In this document: positions 27,561 to 35,896 of the stretch, piece by piece
How the letters are laid out: every line of letters begins with the position of its first letter
Position numbering within the stretch: the stretch's first letter is position 1
From: Paludicola sp. MB14-C6
Lineage (GTDB): Bacteria; Bacillota; Clostridia; Oscillospirales; Ruminococcaceae
Assembly (NCBI RefSeq): GCF_030908625.1
Contig: NZ_CP133133.1
Location: 1,612,001 to 1,676,000 of the forward strand
Length of the DNA: 64,000 bases
Reading direction: 5' to 3'
Translations under genes and position numbers: made by a program
The notes under the pieces: generated by a model
The model's input: only the letters and a program-made list of their open reading frames with translations
Databases searched by the model: none
What the model was told of the DNA's origin: nothing

Positions 27561-28037
27561 ATGAAAAAATCAGCAATTATTCAGTTCAAACCACTTATTA
27601 TTAGTATTTTGATTCCTTTAGCAGTTGGAGGATTATCCGGATTTTTAACAAAGAATAGTATGGAACTGTTTAAAAACCTTAATCAGCCGCCGCTTGCGCC
27701 ACCACCTATTTTATTCCCAATTGTTTGGACTATATTATTTATTTTAATGGGTATTTCAGCATACTTAGTCTGGGTTTCAGATTCTCCGTACAAAAAGCCT
27801 GCGTTACTACTATATGGCGTACAGCTTTTCTTTAACTTTATGTGGTCCATCATCTTTTTTAATTGGGAAATGCGTTTATTTGCATTTATTTGGCTAATGA
27901 TATTATGGCTGCTCATTATAATCATGATTGCTCTTTTTTACAAAGTTGATAAACGTGCGGCATATTTACAAATTCCCTATTTACTATGGGTAACCTTTGC
28001 GGCATATTTAAATTTTGCTATCTATATATTAAACTAA
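27561..28037 (+). CDS. tspO: TspO/MBR family membrane protein
   Basis: 158-residue five-helix membrane protein of the tryptophan-rich sensory protein family. Family features seen are the N-terminal GGLSGFLT segment, PPLAPPPILFPIVWTILF (residues ~42-59) and FNFMWSIIFF near residues 90-99. TspO proteins bind porphyrins and affect tetrapyrrole and stress physiology; the exact role in Clostridia is uncertain. AAAGGAGGG ribosome site. Monogenic. Confidence 0.93.
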   Translation: MKKSAIIQFKPLIISILIPLAVGGLSGFLTKNSMELFKNLNQPPLAPPPILFPIVWTILFILMGISAYLVWVSDSPYKKPALLLYGVQLFFNFMWSIIFFNWEMRLFAFIWLMILWLLIIIMIALFYKVDKRAAYLQIPYLLWVTFAAYLNFAIYILN

Positions 28038-28053
28038 TTACAAAAGGAATCAT

Positions 28054-28434
28054 CTACTCTATGGTGATTCCTTTTTCTTTTAGATTTGAAATGCATTCTT
28101 CATAATAAGTTGGGTTATGTTCGTCATATATCAAAGGTTGTTTTAATACACTATGGTATCGTTTTAAAGAAAAAGATGATAATGCCGCACAGTTTTTACC
28201 CCGATAACAATAATCCCACCAAAGAGGATCTATATGATATCCTCTTTTCTTCATTTCAAGCATTACCGTATGATGATAAGCAACAAGCAGCTCAGGCTCA
28301 TGAGTAAATACATAATCAACAACGGAATGTTTTTTGCCCCATCCATTTCCTCGCAAAGCGCAGCATTCTCGATGCTGCCCTAGTAATTGCTTAGATGGTA
28401 ATTGAGATAATAATGATTGATGCCAAAGTCGCAT
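28054..28434 (-). CDS. Pyrimidine-dimer-glycosylase-like protein (TIGR02328 type)
   Basis: 126 residues starting MRLWHQSLLSQLPSKQLLG, followed by GQHRECCALRGNGWGKKHSVV. This N-terminal pattern is characteristic of a family of short bacterial proteins related to T4 endonuclease V (pyrimidine dimer DNA glycosylase). In T4 endonuclease V the catalytic amine is at the N-terminal Thr; here residue 2 is Arg, so activity by the same chemistry is uncertain. It converges with tspO, with 16 bp between stops. Role unknown beyond family. Confidence 0.75.
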   Translation of the reverse strand: MRLWHQSLLSQLPSKQLLGQHRECCALRGNGWGKKHSVVDYVFTHEPELLVAYHHTVMLEMKKRGYHIDPLWWDYCYRGKNCAALSSFSLKRYHSVLKQPLIYDEHNPTYYEECISNLKEKGITIE

Positions 28435-28539
28435 AAAGAATACTCCTATTCGTAAGACAAATATTGGATGAATTTGTTGCGTTGTGAGAACTGCTGTGGT
28501 AAAATAAAATAAATATATGTTATAGGTGAGGGTTTCGTT

Positions 28540-29133
28540 TTGGGTAAGTTATATTGTATTCTAGGAAAAAGTGGAGTCGGCAAAGATACGTTATTTAAGC
28601 AAATTATGAAAACAACAGATTTGAATATACAACCAATTATCCCTTATACAACAAGACCAAAAAGAAGTAACGAACAAGAAGGTGTTCAATACCATTTTGT
28701 TAATGATCAAGAGTTGGCAGAATTAGAAAAGCAAAATAAAGTAATTGAAAAGCGGCAGTATGATACTGTTTTTGGCGTTTGGAGCTATTTCACAGTGGAT
28801 ACGGGTTTAGACTTTAAAAACAATTATTTGTTTATTACAACATTAGAGGCAATTGAAAAATTGGCGAATTGGTATGGACCGGAAAACATTGTTATTATTT
28901 ATTTGGAAATTTCGGATAGAGTTAGACTGGAACGTGCAATCAATCGAGAGAACACACAGGAAAGCCCAAATTACTCAGAGGTTTGCAGACGTTATTTAGC
29001 AGATGAAATTGATTTTTCTGAAGACAAGCTGTCTGTATATGCTAATTTATATCGAATTAACGCTGAACAATCACTAGAACAATGTGTTCGAAGCTTTGTA
29101 AATATTATGAGTCAAGTAGAAAACAGAAAATAA
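28540..29133 (+). CDS. Guanylate-kinase-like P-loop protein
   Basis: 197 residues, TTG start after AGGTGAGG. The P-loop is CILGKSGVGKDTLFK (residues 6-20), then the guanylate-kinase GMP-binding segment IPYTTRPKRSNEQEGVQYHFV (Arg pair and Glu-Gly-Val) and an Arg-rich lid in RVRLERAINRE. GMP kinases phosphorylate GMP to GDP using ATP. It is a divergent paralogue rather than the canonical gmk, which usually has GPSGVGK and is linked to rpoZ. It precedes a GGDEF protein by 37 bp, so a link with nucleotide signalling is possible but unproven. Confidence 0.8.
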   Translation: MGKLYCILGKSGVGKDTLFKQIMKTTDLNIQPIIPYTTRPKRSNEQEGVQYHFVNDQELAELEKQNKVIEKRQYDTVFGVWSYFTVDTGLDFKNNYLFITTLEAIEKLANWYGPENIVIIYLEISDRVRLERAINRENTQESPNYSEVCRRYLADEIDFSEDKLSVYANLYRINAEQSLEQCVRSFVNIMSQVENRK

Positions 29134-29170
29134 ATTAAGATGATAAGCATTACTTAGAGGTGATGAGAAA

Positions 29171-30298
29171 ATGGATATTGTCCCCCTGATTACAATAGAT
29201 TTTGTTGCAATTGTTATATTGATGCTATCGATTTGTATGGTACAAAAAAACGGTACAATTTCGCAATTCGAAAACCGCCTTTATATAACTGCTTGTTTCT
29301 TAACAATAGCAATTATCGTTTTAGAGATGCTTGATGTGTTTCTTGAAATGAATAGTGATTTCAAGTTGGTTTCATTTCATAAAATTGTGAATATATTAGG
29401 TTTTGGATTTTGTCCTTTAGTTCCCTACTTAATGTTAATGTTTCAAAATGAAAAATACAAGCATAAAGTTCTTACAATGCTTCCGTTTGTTTTGAATTTA
29501 TTTGTTGTAGCATGTAGCTATTTTACGGGATTTACTTTTCAAGTGGATACACAAAATCATTATACAAGAGGCCCTTGGTTTTTTATAACAGCTTTTGTTT
29601 GCTGCTATTATTATGTTTTGTTAGCCTTTGAAATCTTTTGTTCGCATACAAAAAGAGAGCGAAATGAGCAAATCTTTATTTATTATATCATATCTCTGCC
29701 TGTTGTAGGATCTATTATCCAAATTGTTTTTCCTAAGGTACTGTTGATTTGGAGTTGCACTGCAGTTTCGCTCATGTTCTATTATCGTTTTGTAAGAGAA
29801 GCTGGACTAAAATTCGATCCGTTGACAAATGTATTTACTCGTGCAATGCTAGATGCTCAAGTTGCGCTTTATAATTGTGGCAATAAGGCTTTACCTACAG
29901 TATCGGTTATTGTATTTGACTTAAATGATTTTAAAAATATTAACGATATCTATGGGCATGGTATAGGCGATTTTGCATTGCAACTGTCTGCTCAAATGAT
30001 TTGTGAAAGCTTTTCGTCCTTAGGAAAATGCTATCGATTCGGTGGAGATGAGTTTGTTATTATTTGCGATAATAAATCAGAACAATCTATTCTTCAAGCC
30101 TTGAATGAGCTTGATCAAAAAGCAAAAAATATTATGATTAAAAATAAAAAGCTCATATCGTATGCTTATGGATTTGCTTCATTCAACAACAAAAAGCATA
30201 AAACATTTCAAGATGTTTTACAAGATGCAGATGAACAAATGTACTTTAACAAAGCAAAATATAAAGCAAGTCAATTTTTAGAAATCATGAAGCCATAA
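29171..30298 (+). CDS. Membrane GGDEF protein (diguanylate cyclase)
   Basis: 375 residues. The first ~205 residues form about seven membrane helices, similar to 7TM sensor regions found before signalling domains. The GGDEF domain begins near residue 217 (DPLTNVFTRAMLDAQ); the active site is intact (CYRFGGDEFVII), as is the metal-binding Asp region VFDLNDFKNINDIYGH. It should make cyclic di-GMP from GTP. The RxxD product-inhibition site is not evident. AGAGGTGATGAG ribosome site; the guanylate-kinase-like gene ends 37 bp upstream. Confidence 0.92.
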   Translation: MDIVPLITIDFVAIVILMLSICMVQKNGTISQFENRLYITACFLTIAIIVLEMLDVFLEMNSDFKLVSFHKIVNILGFGFCPLVPYLMLMFQNEKYKHKVLTMLPFVLNLFVVACSYFTGFTFQVDTQNHYTRGPWFFITAFVCCYYYVLLAFEIFCSHTKRERNEQIFIYYIISLPVVGSIIQIVFPKVLLIWSCTAVSLMFYYRFVREAGLKFDPLTNVFTRAMLDAQVALYNCGNKALPTVSVIVFDLNDFKNINDIYGHGIGDFALQLSAQMICESFSSLGKCYRFGGDEFVIICDNKSEQSILQALNELDQKAKNIMIKNKKLISYAYGFASFNNKKHKTFQDVLQDADEQMYFNKAKYKASQFLEIMKP

Positions 30299-30360
30299 CA
30301 GGATGTTTCTTATGATTTATCAAAGAAACTTCCTTTTTCTTTCGGAAAGGAATATTAGAT

Positions 30361-30984
30361 ATGAATAATAACGGCGTTTGTTTTATTATTGGAGCCGGAG
30401 AACCAACAATAGCGCCCCTTAAGATAAATAAAAACGATTATATGATCGCAGTAGATGGTGGATTTTCAGTTCTAGAGCAAGCAGGTATTGAGGCAGATAT
30501 TGTAGTTGGTGATTTTGATTCTTACGGAAAAACACCAACCCATCATCTTATATTAAAAGCACCTGCTGAAAAAGATGATACAGATATGATGATGGCAATC
30601 AAACATGGTCTGGAAAAAGGATATCGAGTTTTTCATATTTTTGGTGGAACGGGCGGCCGATTTGACCATTCAGTTGCCAATCTGCAACTGCTCACATATT
30701 TAGCAAGAAGAAATGCTCAAGGTTTTTTATATGCGCAATCGAATATAATTACTGCAATTACCAATACAACGATGCATTTTGACTCTACCTATAAAGGCTA
30801 TATCTCAGTTTTGGCAGCCGACAGCAAAGTTGAAGGCGTAACTCTTACCGGCTTAAAATATCCGTTAACGAACGCAACCATAACCAATGAGTTTCCTATT
30901 GGGGTAAGCAATGAGTTCTTAGGAGTAGAAAGCAGTGTATGTATTGCCAATGGGAGTGCATTTATTATTATAGAAAAGGATTAG
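30361..30984 (+). CDS. thiN: Thiamine pyrophosphokinase
   Basis: 207 residues. Makes thiamine diphosphate from thiamine and ATP. Family signatures: AVDGGF near residue 31, VGDFDSYGKTP near 50, KDDTDMMMAIKHGLEKG near 69-85 and FGGTGGRFDHSVANLQLL near 95-112. Normal length for the bacterial enzyme. Followed after 9 bp by a HAD phosphatase, so the two are likely co-transcribed. No TPP riboswitch is seen in the short upstream gap. Confidence 0.93.
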   Translation: MNNNGVCFIIGAGEPTIAPLKINKNDYMIAVDGGFSVLEQAGIEADIVVGDFDSYGKTPTHHLILKAPAEKDDTDMMMAIKHGLEKGYRVFHIFGGTGGRFDHSVANLQLLTYLARRNAQGFLYAQSNIITAITNTTMHFDSTYKGYISVLAADSKVEGVTLTGLKYPLTNATITNEFPIGVSNEFLGVESSVCIANGSAFIIIEKD

Positions 30985-30993
30985 GAGTATATT

Positions 30994-31635
30994 ATGAATT
31001 TCGAAGCAGCTTTATTTGATTTAGATGGAACATTAATTGATTCCATAAGTGTTTGGAGAAGAGTGGATGAAGCCTTTTTAGCCAAACGAGGAATTGAAGT
31101 TCCGGATGATTATATGAAAGCCATTAGTTCAATGAATTTTTATCAAGCAGCAGAATATTCAATCAATCGTTTTGGCTTTCAAGAAGCAACAGAAGATATT
31201 GTTCAAGAGTGGAGAGAAATGGTATATCATGAATATGCAAACAATATTCCGCTCAAAGAAAGCGTTGAAGAGTATTTATCCTATTTAAAGCAAAAAGGAA
31301 TAAAAATCGGTCTTTGCACTGCTTCACCTGAAGATTTATACGAAGCAGTTTTAAAGAATAATGGGATTTATCATTTGTTTGATGCTTTTTCTTCAACAGA
31401 AGAAGTAGCAAGAGGAAAAGGCTTTCCTGATGTTTATTTACATACTGCAAAGAAGCTTGGAATCGAACCAGAAAAATGCGTTGTCTTTGAAGATATTTTA
31501 CCGGGTATCAAAGGTGCTAAAGCTGCAAATATGCTTGCTGTTGGCGTTTATGATAAAGAATCTGAAACCGATAAAGATAAAATCGAATCACTTGCAGATT
31601 ATTATTTGTATCAATTTTCAGAGTTAATGGAATAA
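30994..31635 (+). CDS. HAD-superfamily phosphatase, beta-phosphoglucomutase-like
   Basis: 213 residues. Motif I is LFDLDGTLIDS (nucleophile and acid Asp), motif II is LCTASP, motif III contains the Lys of ARGKGFPDVYL, and motif IV is VFEDILPGIKGA. An alpha-helical cap lies between motifs I and II. Likely hydrolyses or isomerises small phosphosugars; position after thiN suggests a phosphatase in thiamine or vitamin metabolism, but that is inference. Its terminator has been split by a mobile element. Confidence 0.88.
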   Translation: MNFEAALFDLDGTLIDSISVWRRVDEAFLAKRGIEVPDDYMKAISSMNFYQAAEYSINRFGFQEATEDIVQEWREMVYHEYANNIPLKESVEEYLSYLKQKGIKIGLCTASPEDLYEAVLKNNGIYHLFDAFSSTEEVARGKGFPDVYLHTAKKLGIEPEKCVVFEDILPGIKGAKAANMLAVGVYDKESETDKDKIESLADYYLYQFSELME

Positions 31636-31663
31636 TAGTAGTCACTGAGAATGTTAAAGCTGG

Positions 31664-31686
31664 GCCTACCGATTGTATCAGTAGGC
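31664..31686. terminator. Terminator hairpin, left copy bracketing element 2
   Basis: GCCTAC...GTAGGC palindrome with an 11-nt centre, 28 bp after the HAD gene. Nearly identical (22/23) to 32093-32115 on the other side of the element; only the right copy keeps a T-tract. Confidence 0.75.
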
Positions 31687-32092
31687 TAAGCTTGTAGAAA
31701 AACTAAAAATGCAAGTAGAAACTGAAAAATGAAGGGATTTTCGTTGCGAAAATTGGTTTTTTTAAAATGACATATAACAACATATAAGTATTTATCAAAT
31801 GGTAATCGCGTGGAACAATTGCTGGTCGCATAACGATTTTACAAGAAATGATCTAGGGAGCTAATGAAGAATCATATAGCACAAGCTTTATCTTTACCGA
31901 TTTTATACAAATCAAGACGCGATGTCATATAAAAAGCAATTTTGAGAAACAAAGCATTTTTTATCCATGCTTTTTGGGGCGATTGCCAAAAAGCATGGTC
32001 AGGTTTGGGCGGATAGCCCAATATTGATATAGCAAGAATTAACCATATATCTTGAAAATATTACATTACAATTTACTTTGTCTACAGTCTGA
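31687..32092. mobile_element. 406-bp non-autonomous element (MITE), copy 2
   Basis: Ends AGCTTGTAGAAAAAC (left) and CTACAGTCTGA (right), the same two end types as the IS1182-type element at 62 kb but in reverse orientation to it. The interior aligns with copies 1 and 3 throughout, including the internal stem CCATGCTTTTTGG/CCAAAAAGCATGG and the nearby TTGGGC/GCCCAA stem. The short reading frame seen in copies 1 and 3 is frameshifted here, arguing against a coding role. Confidence 0.85.
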
Positions 32093-32115
32093 GCCTACCG
32101 ATTGTATTAGTAGGC
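32093..32115 (+). terminator. Terminator hairpin, right copy bracketing element 2
   Basis: Second copy of the 23-bp palindrome, followed by TTTTGC. This is presumably the original end of the thiN-HAD operon. Confidence 0.75.
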
Positions 32116-32184
32116 TTTTGCACTATTTTTCATTCGTAGTAATTAAAATAGTAATTGTACACTTGATTATTTTTTTAGAAAAAC

Positions 32185-32213
32185 TTGAAATGCAAACAAA
32201 TTTATAGTATAAT
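32185..32213 (+). promoter_or_regulatory. Promoter of the SRP RNA
   Basis: TTGAAA, 17-bp spacer, TATAAT. Predicted start near 32220. Confidence 0.85.
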
Positions 32214-32260
32214 AGCAAAAGTAACAAGTTGTCTTATGACAAATTTGATATTTTTGCGAA

Positions 32261-32430
32261 AGCAGAGCAGAGGTTGTGCTATCTGACATGCGGATATGCG
32301 GGTCCTGTGCAACGAAATACCGTGAACCATGTCAGGCGGGGAACCGAGCAGCATTAAGCGGTTATCTTTGTGTGCCGCAGTGTTTCCTGTATGTCCGTAT
32401 GTCAGAGCGTATGATTTTCTGTTCTGCTAT
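32261..32430 (+). ncRNA. ffs: Signal recognition particle RNA
   Basis: The universally conserved tip of SRP helix 8 is present: GTGAACC, GTCAGG, GGGGAACCGAGCAGC and ATTAAG. The arms pair over the full length: GCAGAGCAGA with TCTGTTCTGC, then TCTGACAT with ATGTCAGA. The 5' part between the promoter start (~32220) and 32261 contains a small stem and may be the Alu-like domain of the large Gram-positive form, so the true 5' end may be near 32220. A long dnaX reading frame that seems to start inside this RNA is not the real start. Confidence 0.9.
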
Positions 32431-32458
32431 TTTGTTATATCGAAAAAGGAGGTTGATT

Positions 32459-34084
32459 ATGTATCTTGCGTTATATCGGAAGTGGCGTCCGAAAAGCTTT
32501 GAAGATGTCATAAGCCAACCGCATATTACAACAACTTTAAAAAATGAAGTGCAAAATAACCGCTTGGCTCATGCTTATTTATTTACTGGCCCTAGAGGAA
32601 CGGGTAAAACGACTTGTTCAAAAATACTCGCTATGGCTGTTAACTGTAAACATCCTGTTGACGGAAACCCATGTATGGAATGCGAAAGCTGCAAAGGAAT
32701 TGACGATGGCTCAATCTTAGATGTGGTTGAAATTGATGCGGCAAGCAACAATGGTGTCGATAATATTCGTCAATTGCGAGAAGATGCAAACTATACGCCA
32801 AGTCAATGTAAATACCGTGTTTATATTATTGACGAAGTTCATATGCTAAGCACAGGTGCATTTAATGCATTTTTAAAGTTAATGGAAGAACCACCAAGCC
32901 ACGTTATTTTTATTCTAGCGACAACTGAAACCCACAAGGTTCCTGCAACGATAATCTCTCGCTGTCAACGATTCGATTTTAAACGTATTCAATCAGAAGA
33001 TATCGTTGAACGTTTGTTATATATCACCAAAGAGGAAAAAACATTCACTCTTCAAGAAGAAGCGGCACAGTTAATTGCTCGTTTAGCAGATGGTGGAATG
33101 CGTGATGCTTTATCGATCTTAGACCAGTGTATCGCCTATTCTAGCGAAGTTACCGCAGAAATTGTAGTTGATGCAGCCGGAATCGTTGGGCGTGACTATC
33201 TGTTTGAAATTACCGATTACATTTTAGCTCATGATGCTGCGGGTGCTGTTACCCTCGTGGACAAACTCTACTCCATGTCCAAAGACTTACAAGGTTTATT
33301 GGAAGAGTTAATTCATCACTTCCGTAACATTATGTTAACCAAAGCATTAGGCAAGCCCGAAAAATTGGTAGAAGTATTGCCTAATGAACAAGAACAGTTG
33401 AAGAGCTATGCTGAAAAAATTCCGTTAACCGTTGTTTTGCGTACAATATCCGAATTACAAGATTGCTTAGATAAAATGGGTAAAAGTATTGACCGCCGTT
33501 TGAATTTAGAGCTATATTTGGTTAAGCTCTGTACCCCATCTTTGAATACTACAAATGATGCATTAGTTGCACGAATTGATAAATTAGAGGCTATGATTCA
33601 AAATGGTGTTGTTATGCAGTCTATATCGCAACAACCAACGCAAAAGACAGTCGTTGCAAAGAAATCAAAGCAGGAAATTGCATCACCTAATGCTGTTACA
33701 ACGCAGCCTGAGCAACCATCTGTCTCTGAACCAATGGAACAATCCAATGTCGACGGAGAGTTACAACCATTCCGTGATTGGGCTGAAGTATTAGAGATTT
33801 TGAAAGATAAAGAGCCACCGATTTATGGTGTACTTCAAGGTTCAATGGCTTACGTTGGGCAAGGCGGATTATGGATTGTGAGCACAAGCGGGTTTGCGAG
33901 CACTTTTATGAAGCAAGAAGGGCAAGCAAATAAACTGCTGGATATTGTTGAAACGAAAATAGGCGTGCGTTATCGCTTGCGTGTTAAAGATAAGATTAAA
34001 AAAGCAAAAGAGCCAAATGTGAATTTATTAGATGACGTATTGAATAATGCGAAACAACTCGGTGTTCCAGTAAATGAAGGATAG
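32459..34084 (+). CDS. dnaX: DNA polymerase III subunit gamma/tau
   Basis: 541 residues with start ATG 6 nt after AAAAAGGAGG; an apparent extension upstream lies in the SRP RNA. DnaX is the clamp-loader ATPase of the replisome. The AAA+ module has Walker A GPRGTGKT (residues 44-51), a four-Cys zinc module (CKHPVDGNPCMECESC), Walker B IIDEVHML and the sensor ISRCQRF. Domain III and a variable Gln-rich linker (about 370-450) lead to a C-terminal tau-like domain. It is normally followed directly by ybaB and recR; here a transposase gene separates them. Confidence 0.96.
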   Translation: MYLALYRKWRPKSFEDVISQPHITTTLKNEVQNNRLAHAYLFTGPRGTGKTTCSKILAMAVNCKHPVDGNPCMECESCKGIDDGSILDVVEIDAASNNGVDNIRQLREDANYTPSQCKYRVYIIDEVHMLSTGAFNAFLKLMEEPPSHVIFILATTETHKVPATIISRCQRFDFKRIQSEDIVERLLYITKEEKTFTLQEEAAQLIARLADGGMRDALSILDQCIAYSSEVTAEIVVDAAGIVGRDYLFEITDYILAHDAAGAVTLVDKLYSMSKDLQGLLEELIHHFRNIMLTKALGKPEKLVEVLPNEQEQLKSYAEKIPLTVVLRTISELQDCLDKMGKSIDRRLNLELYLVKLCTPSLNTTNDALVARIDKLEAMIQNGVVMQSISQQPTQKTVVAKKSKQEIASPNAVTTQPEQPSVSEPMEQSNVDGELQPFRDWAEVLEILKDKEPPIYGVLQGSMAYVGQGGLWIVSTSGFASTFMKQEGQANKLLDIVETKIGVRYRLRVKDKIKKAKEPNVNLLDDVLNNAKQLGVPVNEG

Positions 34085-34086
34085 AT

Positions 34087-34614
34087 ATGATTCTCATAGG
34101 GTTGGGTGATTCGATGAAATTACCAAAACGGAAATCAAATCGATTGAATGAATATAACTATAGTAAAAATGGTGCATATTTTGTAACAATTTGTGTCAAA
34201 GACAGACATGAATTGTTTTGGAAACAAGGTGTAGGGGCAACCTTAGGTCGTCCGAATGATACAGCCCATCTATCAATATACGGCAATGTTGTAAATAATG
34301 AAATTAAGCGTATTGAGAAAATCTATAATGATGTTGTAGTGATTACTCGATATGTTATTATGCCAAATCATATTCATTTAGTTATATGCCTACAAGGAAA
34401 CGACGGACGACCACAGGTCGCCCCTACAATATCTCGTGTGATCCAACAATTTAAAGGGTCAGTTACAAAACAACTGGGGTTTCCGTTATGGCAGAAACTG
34501 TTTCATGACCACATTATTCGTAATGAAGATGAATATTTTCGGATTCTTCAATACATTGAGAATAATCCATTTTATTGGGAACAGGATTTATACTATAAAC
34601 CAACCAATCCATAG
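34087..34614 (+). CDS. RAYT (REP-associated tyrosine transposase)
   Basis: 175 residues of the Y1 HUH transposase superfamily. Typical RAYT features are the N-terminal KRKSNRLNEYNYSKNGAYF, the HUH motif IMPNHIHLVI and the C-terminal QYIENNPFYW; the catalytic Tyr is likely in DEYFRILQY. The start may instead be the ATG at 34114 (MKLPKRKS), which matches family N-termini better. Two segments encoding GATLGRPND and GRPQVAPT form a nearly perfect inverted repeat in the DNA (34231-34254 and 34404-34427), a REP-like unit inside the coding sequence. The gene begins 3 bp after dnaX and lies inside the normally conserved dnaX-ybaB-recR order. Confidence 0.9.
   Translation: MILIGLGDSMKLPKRKSNRLNEYNYSKNGAYFVTICVKDRHELFWKQGVGATLGRPNDTAHLSIYGNVVNNEIKRIEKIYNDVVVITRYVIMPNHIHLVICLQGNDGRPQVAPTISRVIQQFKGSVTKQLGFPLWQKLFHDHIIRNEDEYFRILQYIENNPFYWEQDLYYKPTNP
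34231..34427. repeat. REP-like inverted repeat within the RAYT gene
   Basis: Arms at 34231-34254 and 34404-34427 match at 21 of 24 positions when one is reverse-complemented. Each arm itself contains GGTCG/CGACC half-palindromes and starts or ends with GTAGGGGC, a pattern common in REP elements of this type. Confidence 0.7.
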
Positions 34615-34673
34615 GACGCTACGAATAGTGTCCAATAAAAAATAAATTAACTTATAATTTGGAGGAAACCTAT

Positions 34674-35015
34674 ATGAAAGCAAGATTACCACAAGGAATG
34701 GGCGGCGGCCCACAAAACATGCAAGCAATGTTAAAACAAGCACAAAAAATGCAAGAAGATATGGCTGCATTAACAGAAGAATTAGAAGCAAAGAATTATG
34801 AAGTAACTGTTGGTGGCGGAGCTGTAAAAGCTGTTATTAACGGTAAAAAAGAAATTGTTGCATTAGATATTAAACCTGAGGTTGTAGATGCTGAAGATGT
34901 AGAAATGCTTCAAGATTTAATTATCAGCGCTGTAAATGAAGCAATTCGCAAAGCAGAAACAGATTCAGAAACAGAAATGAACAAAATCACCGGCGGAATG
35001 AAAATGCCATTTTAA
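34674..35015 (+). CDS. YbaB/EbfC nucleoid-associated protein
   Basis: 113 residues from the ATG 8 nt after GGAGG; an in-frame TTG at 34659 overlaps that ribosome site. Small DNA-binding homodimer found next to dnaX and recR in most bacteria. Seen: Met/Gln-rich start (MGGGPQNMQAMLKQAQKMQ), the central KNYEVTVGGGAVKAVINGK and the acidic helix region LQDLIISAVNEAIRKAE, then a Gly-rich tail. Likely role in nucleoid organisation and recombination support. Confidence 0.94.
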   Translation: MKARLPQGMGGGPQNMQAMLKQAQKMQEDMAALTEELEAKNYEVTVGGGAVKAVINGKKEIVALDIKPEVVDAEDVEMLQDLIISAVNEAIRKAETDSETEMNKITGGMKMPF

Positions 35016-35057
35016 TGAGATTGAGCTCAAATAATACAAAATAGAAGGTGACGAGCA

Positions 35058-35660
35058 ATGAAATATGGCGCATTACCATTAACGAAACTAGTTGAACAAT
35101 TTGCTTCGTTACCGGGTATCGGCCGAAAGACGGCGCAACGACTTGCATTTTACATCCTAACTCTTCCGAAAGAACGGGCAAAAGAATTTAGTGATGCCAT
35201 AATGGAAGCACACGATAAAATTAACTACTGTACGATTTGTAAAAACTATACCGACCAACCTGTTTGCGATATTTGCAGTGATGATAGACGTGATAAAAGC
35301 GTGATTTGTGTGGTTGAAGATGCAAAGGATGTTGCTGCGTTTGAACGCACAAGAGAATATAGAGGGCAATACCATGTTTTAGGAGGGTTAATCTCCCCTA
35401 TGGACGGAATTGGTCCTGACCAAATTTTTATAAAAGAATTGCTTGCAAGAATTCAAACAGGAGAAGTGAAGGAAGTCATTATGGCTACTAACCCTACTGT
35501 TGAAGGCGAAGCAACTGCAATGTATATCAGTCGATTGTTAAAGCCGTTTCAAGTGAAAACCTCTCGTTTAGCATATGGAATCCCCGTTGGTTCTGATTTG
35601 GAATATGCAGATGAAGTCACACTATACAAGGCTTTGGAAAACAGAAGCGAGATTTTATAA
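35058..35660 (+). CDS. recR: Recombination mediator RecR
   Basis: 200 residues. RecR with RecF/RecO loads RecA on gapped DNA. Helix-hairpin-helix [14 protein letters not shown] (residues ~17-30), a four-Cys zinc finger ([16 protein letters not shown], ~57-72), the Toprim motif [12 protein letters not shown] (~84-95) and the C-terminal Walker-B-like region [16 protein letters not shown] are all present. Full length and intact. GAAGGTGACGAG precedes the ATG. Confidence 0.97.
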   Translation: MKYGALPLTKLVEQFASLPGIGRKTAQRLAFYILTLPKERAKEFSDAIMEAHDKINYCTICKNYTDQPVCDICSDDRRDKSVICVVEDAKDVAAFERTREYRGQYHVLGGLISPMDGIGPDQIFIKELLARIQTGEVKEVIMATNPTVEGEATAMYISRLLKPFQVKTSRLAYGIPVGSDLEYADEVTLYKALENRSEIL

Positions 35661-35748
35661 TCATGCTTAATCACATTTAATTGTTAATAAATTGCGTTTC
35701 AATTGTGAAATCAAACTTCAAAAAGTTTTCAAAAACTATCAATACAAT

Positions 35749-35776
35749 TCGACATCTATTTTCATAACTCTATGAT
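35749..35776 (+). promoter_or_regulatory. Promoter upstream of smpB
   Basis: TCGACA, 16-bp spacer, TATGAT. The predicted start falls on the first bases of a structured leader at 35783. Confidence 0.6.
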
Positions 35777-35782
35777 AAACTT

Positions 35783-35851
35783 GGTTTCGTAGAGTGGATT
35801 CCGTATCTGTCTGGCGATGCTAAAACCATGGTAGGTGTGGGCTCCCTCTAC
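35783..35851 (+). ncRNA. Structured smpB leader RNA, unassigned
   Basis: The RNA starts GGTTTCGTAGAG and is closed about 60 nt later by CTCTACAACC, giving a stem of GTAGAG/CTCTAC with GGTT/AACC outside it. The interior contains GTCTGGCGATG and ATGGTAGGTGTGGGCTCC, vaguely like parts of 5S rRNA, but no full 5S fold is possible. No terminator follows, and smpB begins 45 bp later. I cannot match it to a known RNA family. Confidence 0.4.
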
Positions 35852-35896
35852 AACCATTTATGTAGAAATAAATTGCCCCAAAGAGGTGACAAGCAT

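Noticed and set aside
30299..30360. TPP riboswitch before thiN
   Set aside because: The gap is only 62 bp and lacks the conserved CTGAGA core; it has only a short hairpin.
32276..32458. N-terminal extension of dnaX
   Set aside because: Lies in the SRP RNA; the ATG at 32459 has a perfect ribosome site and matches DnaX N-termini.
35783..35851. 5S rRNA fragment
   Set aside because: Only short stretches resemble 5S rRNA; its helices cannot be formed and no rRNA operon is near.
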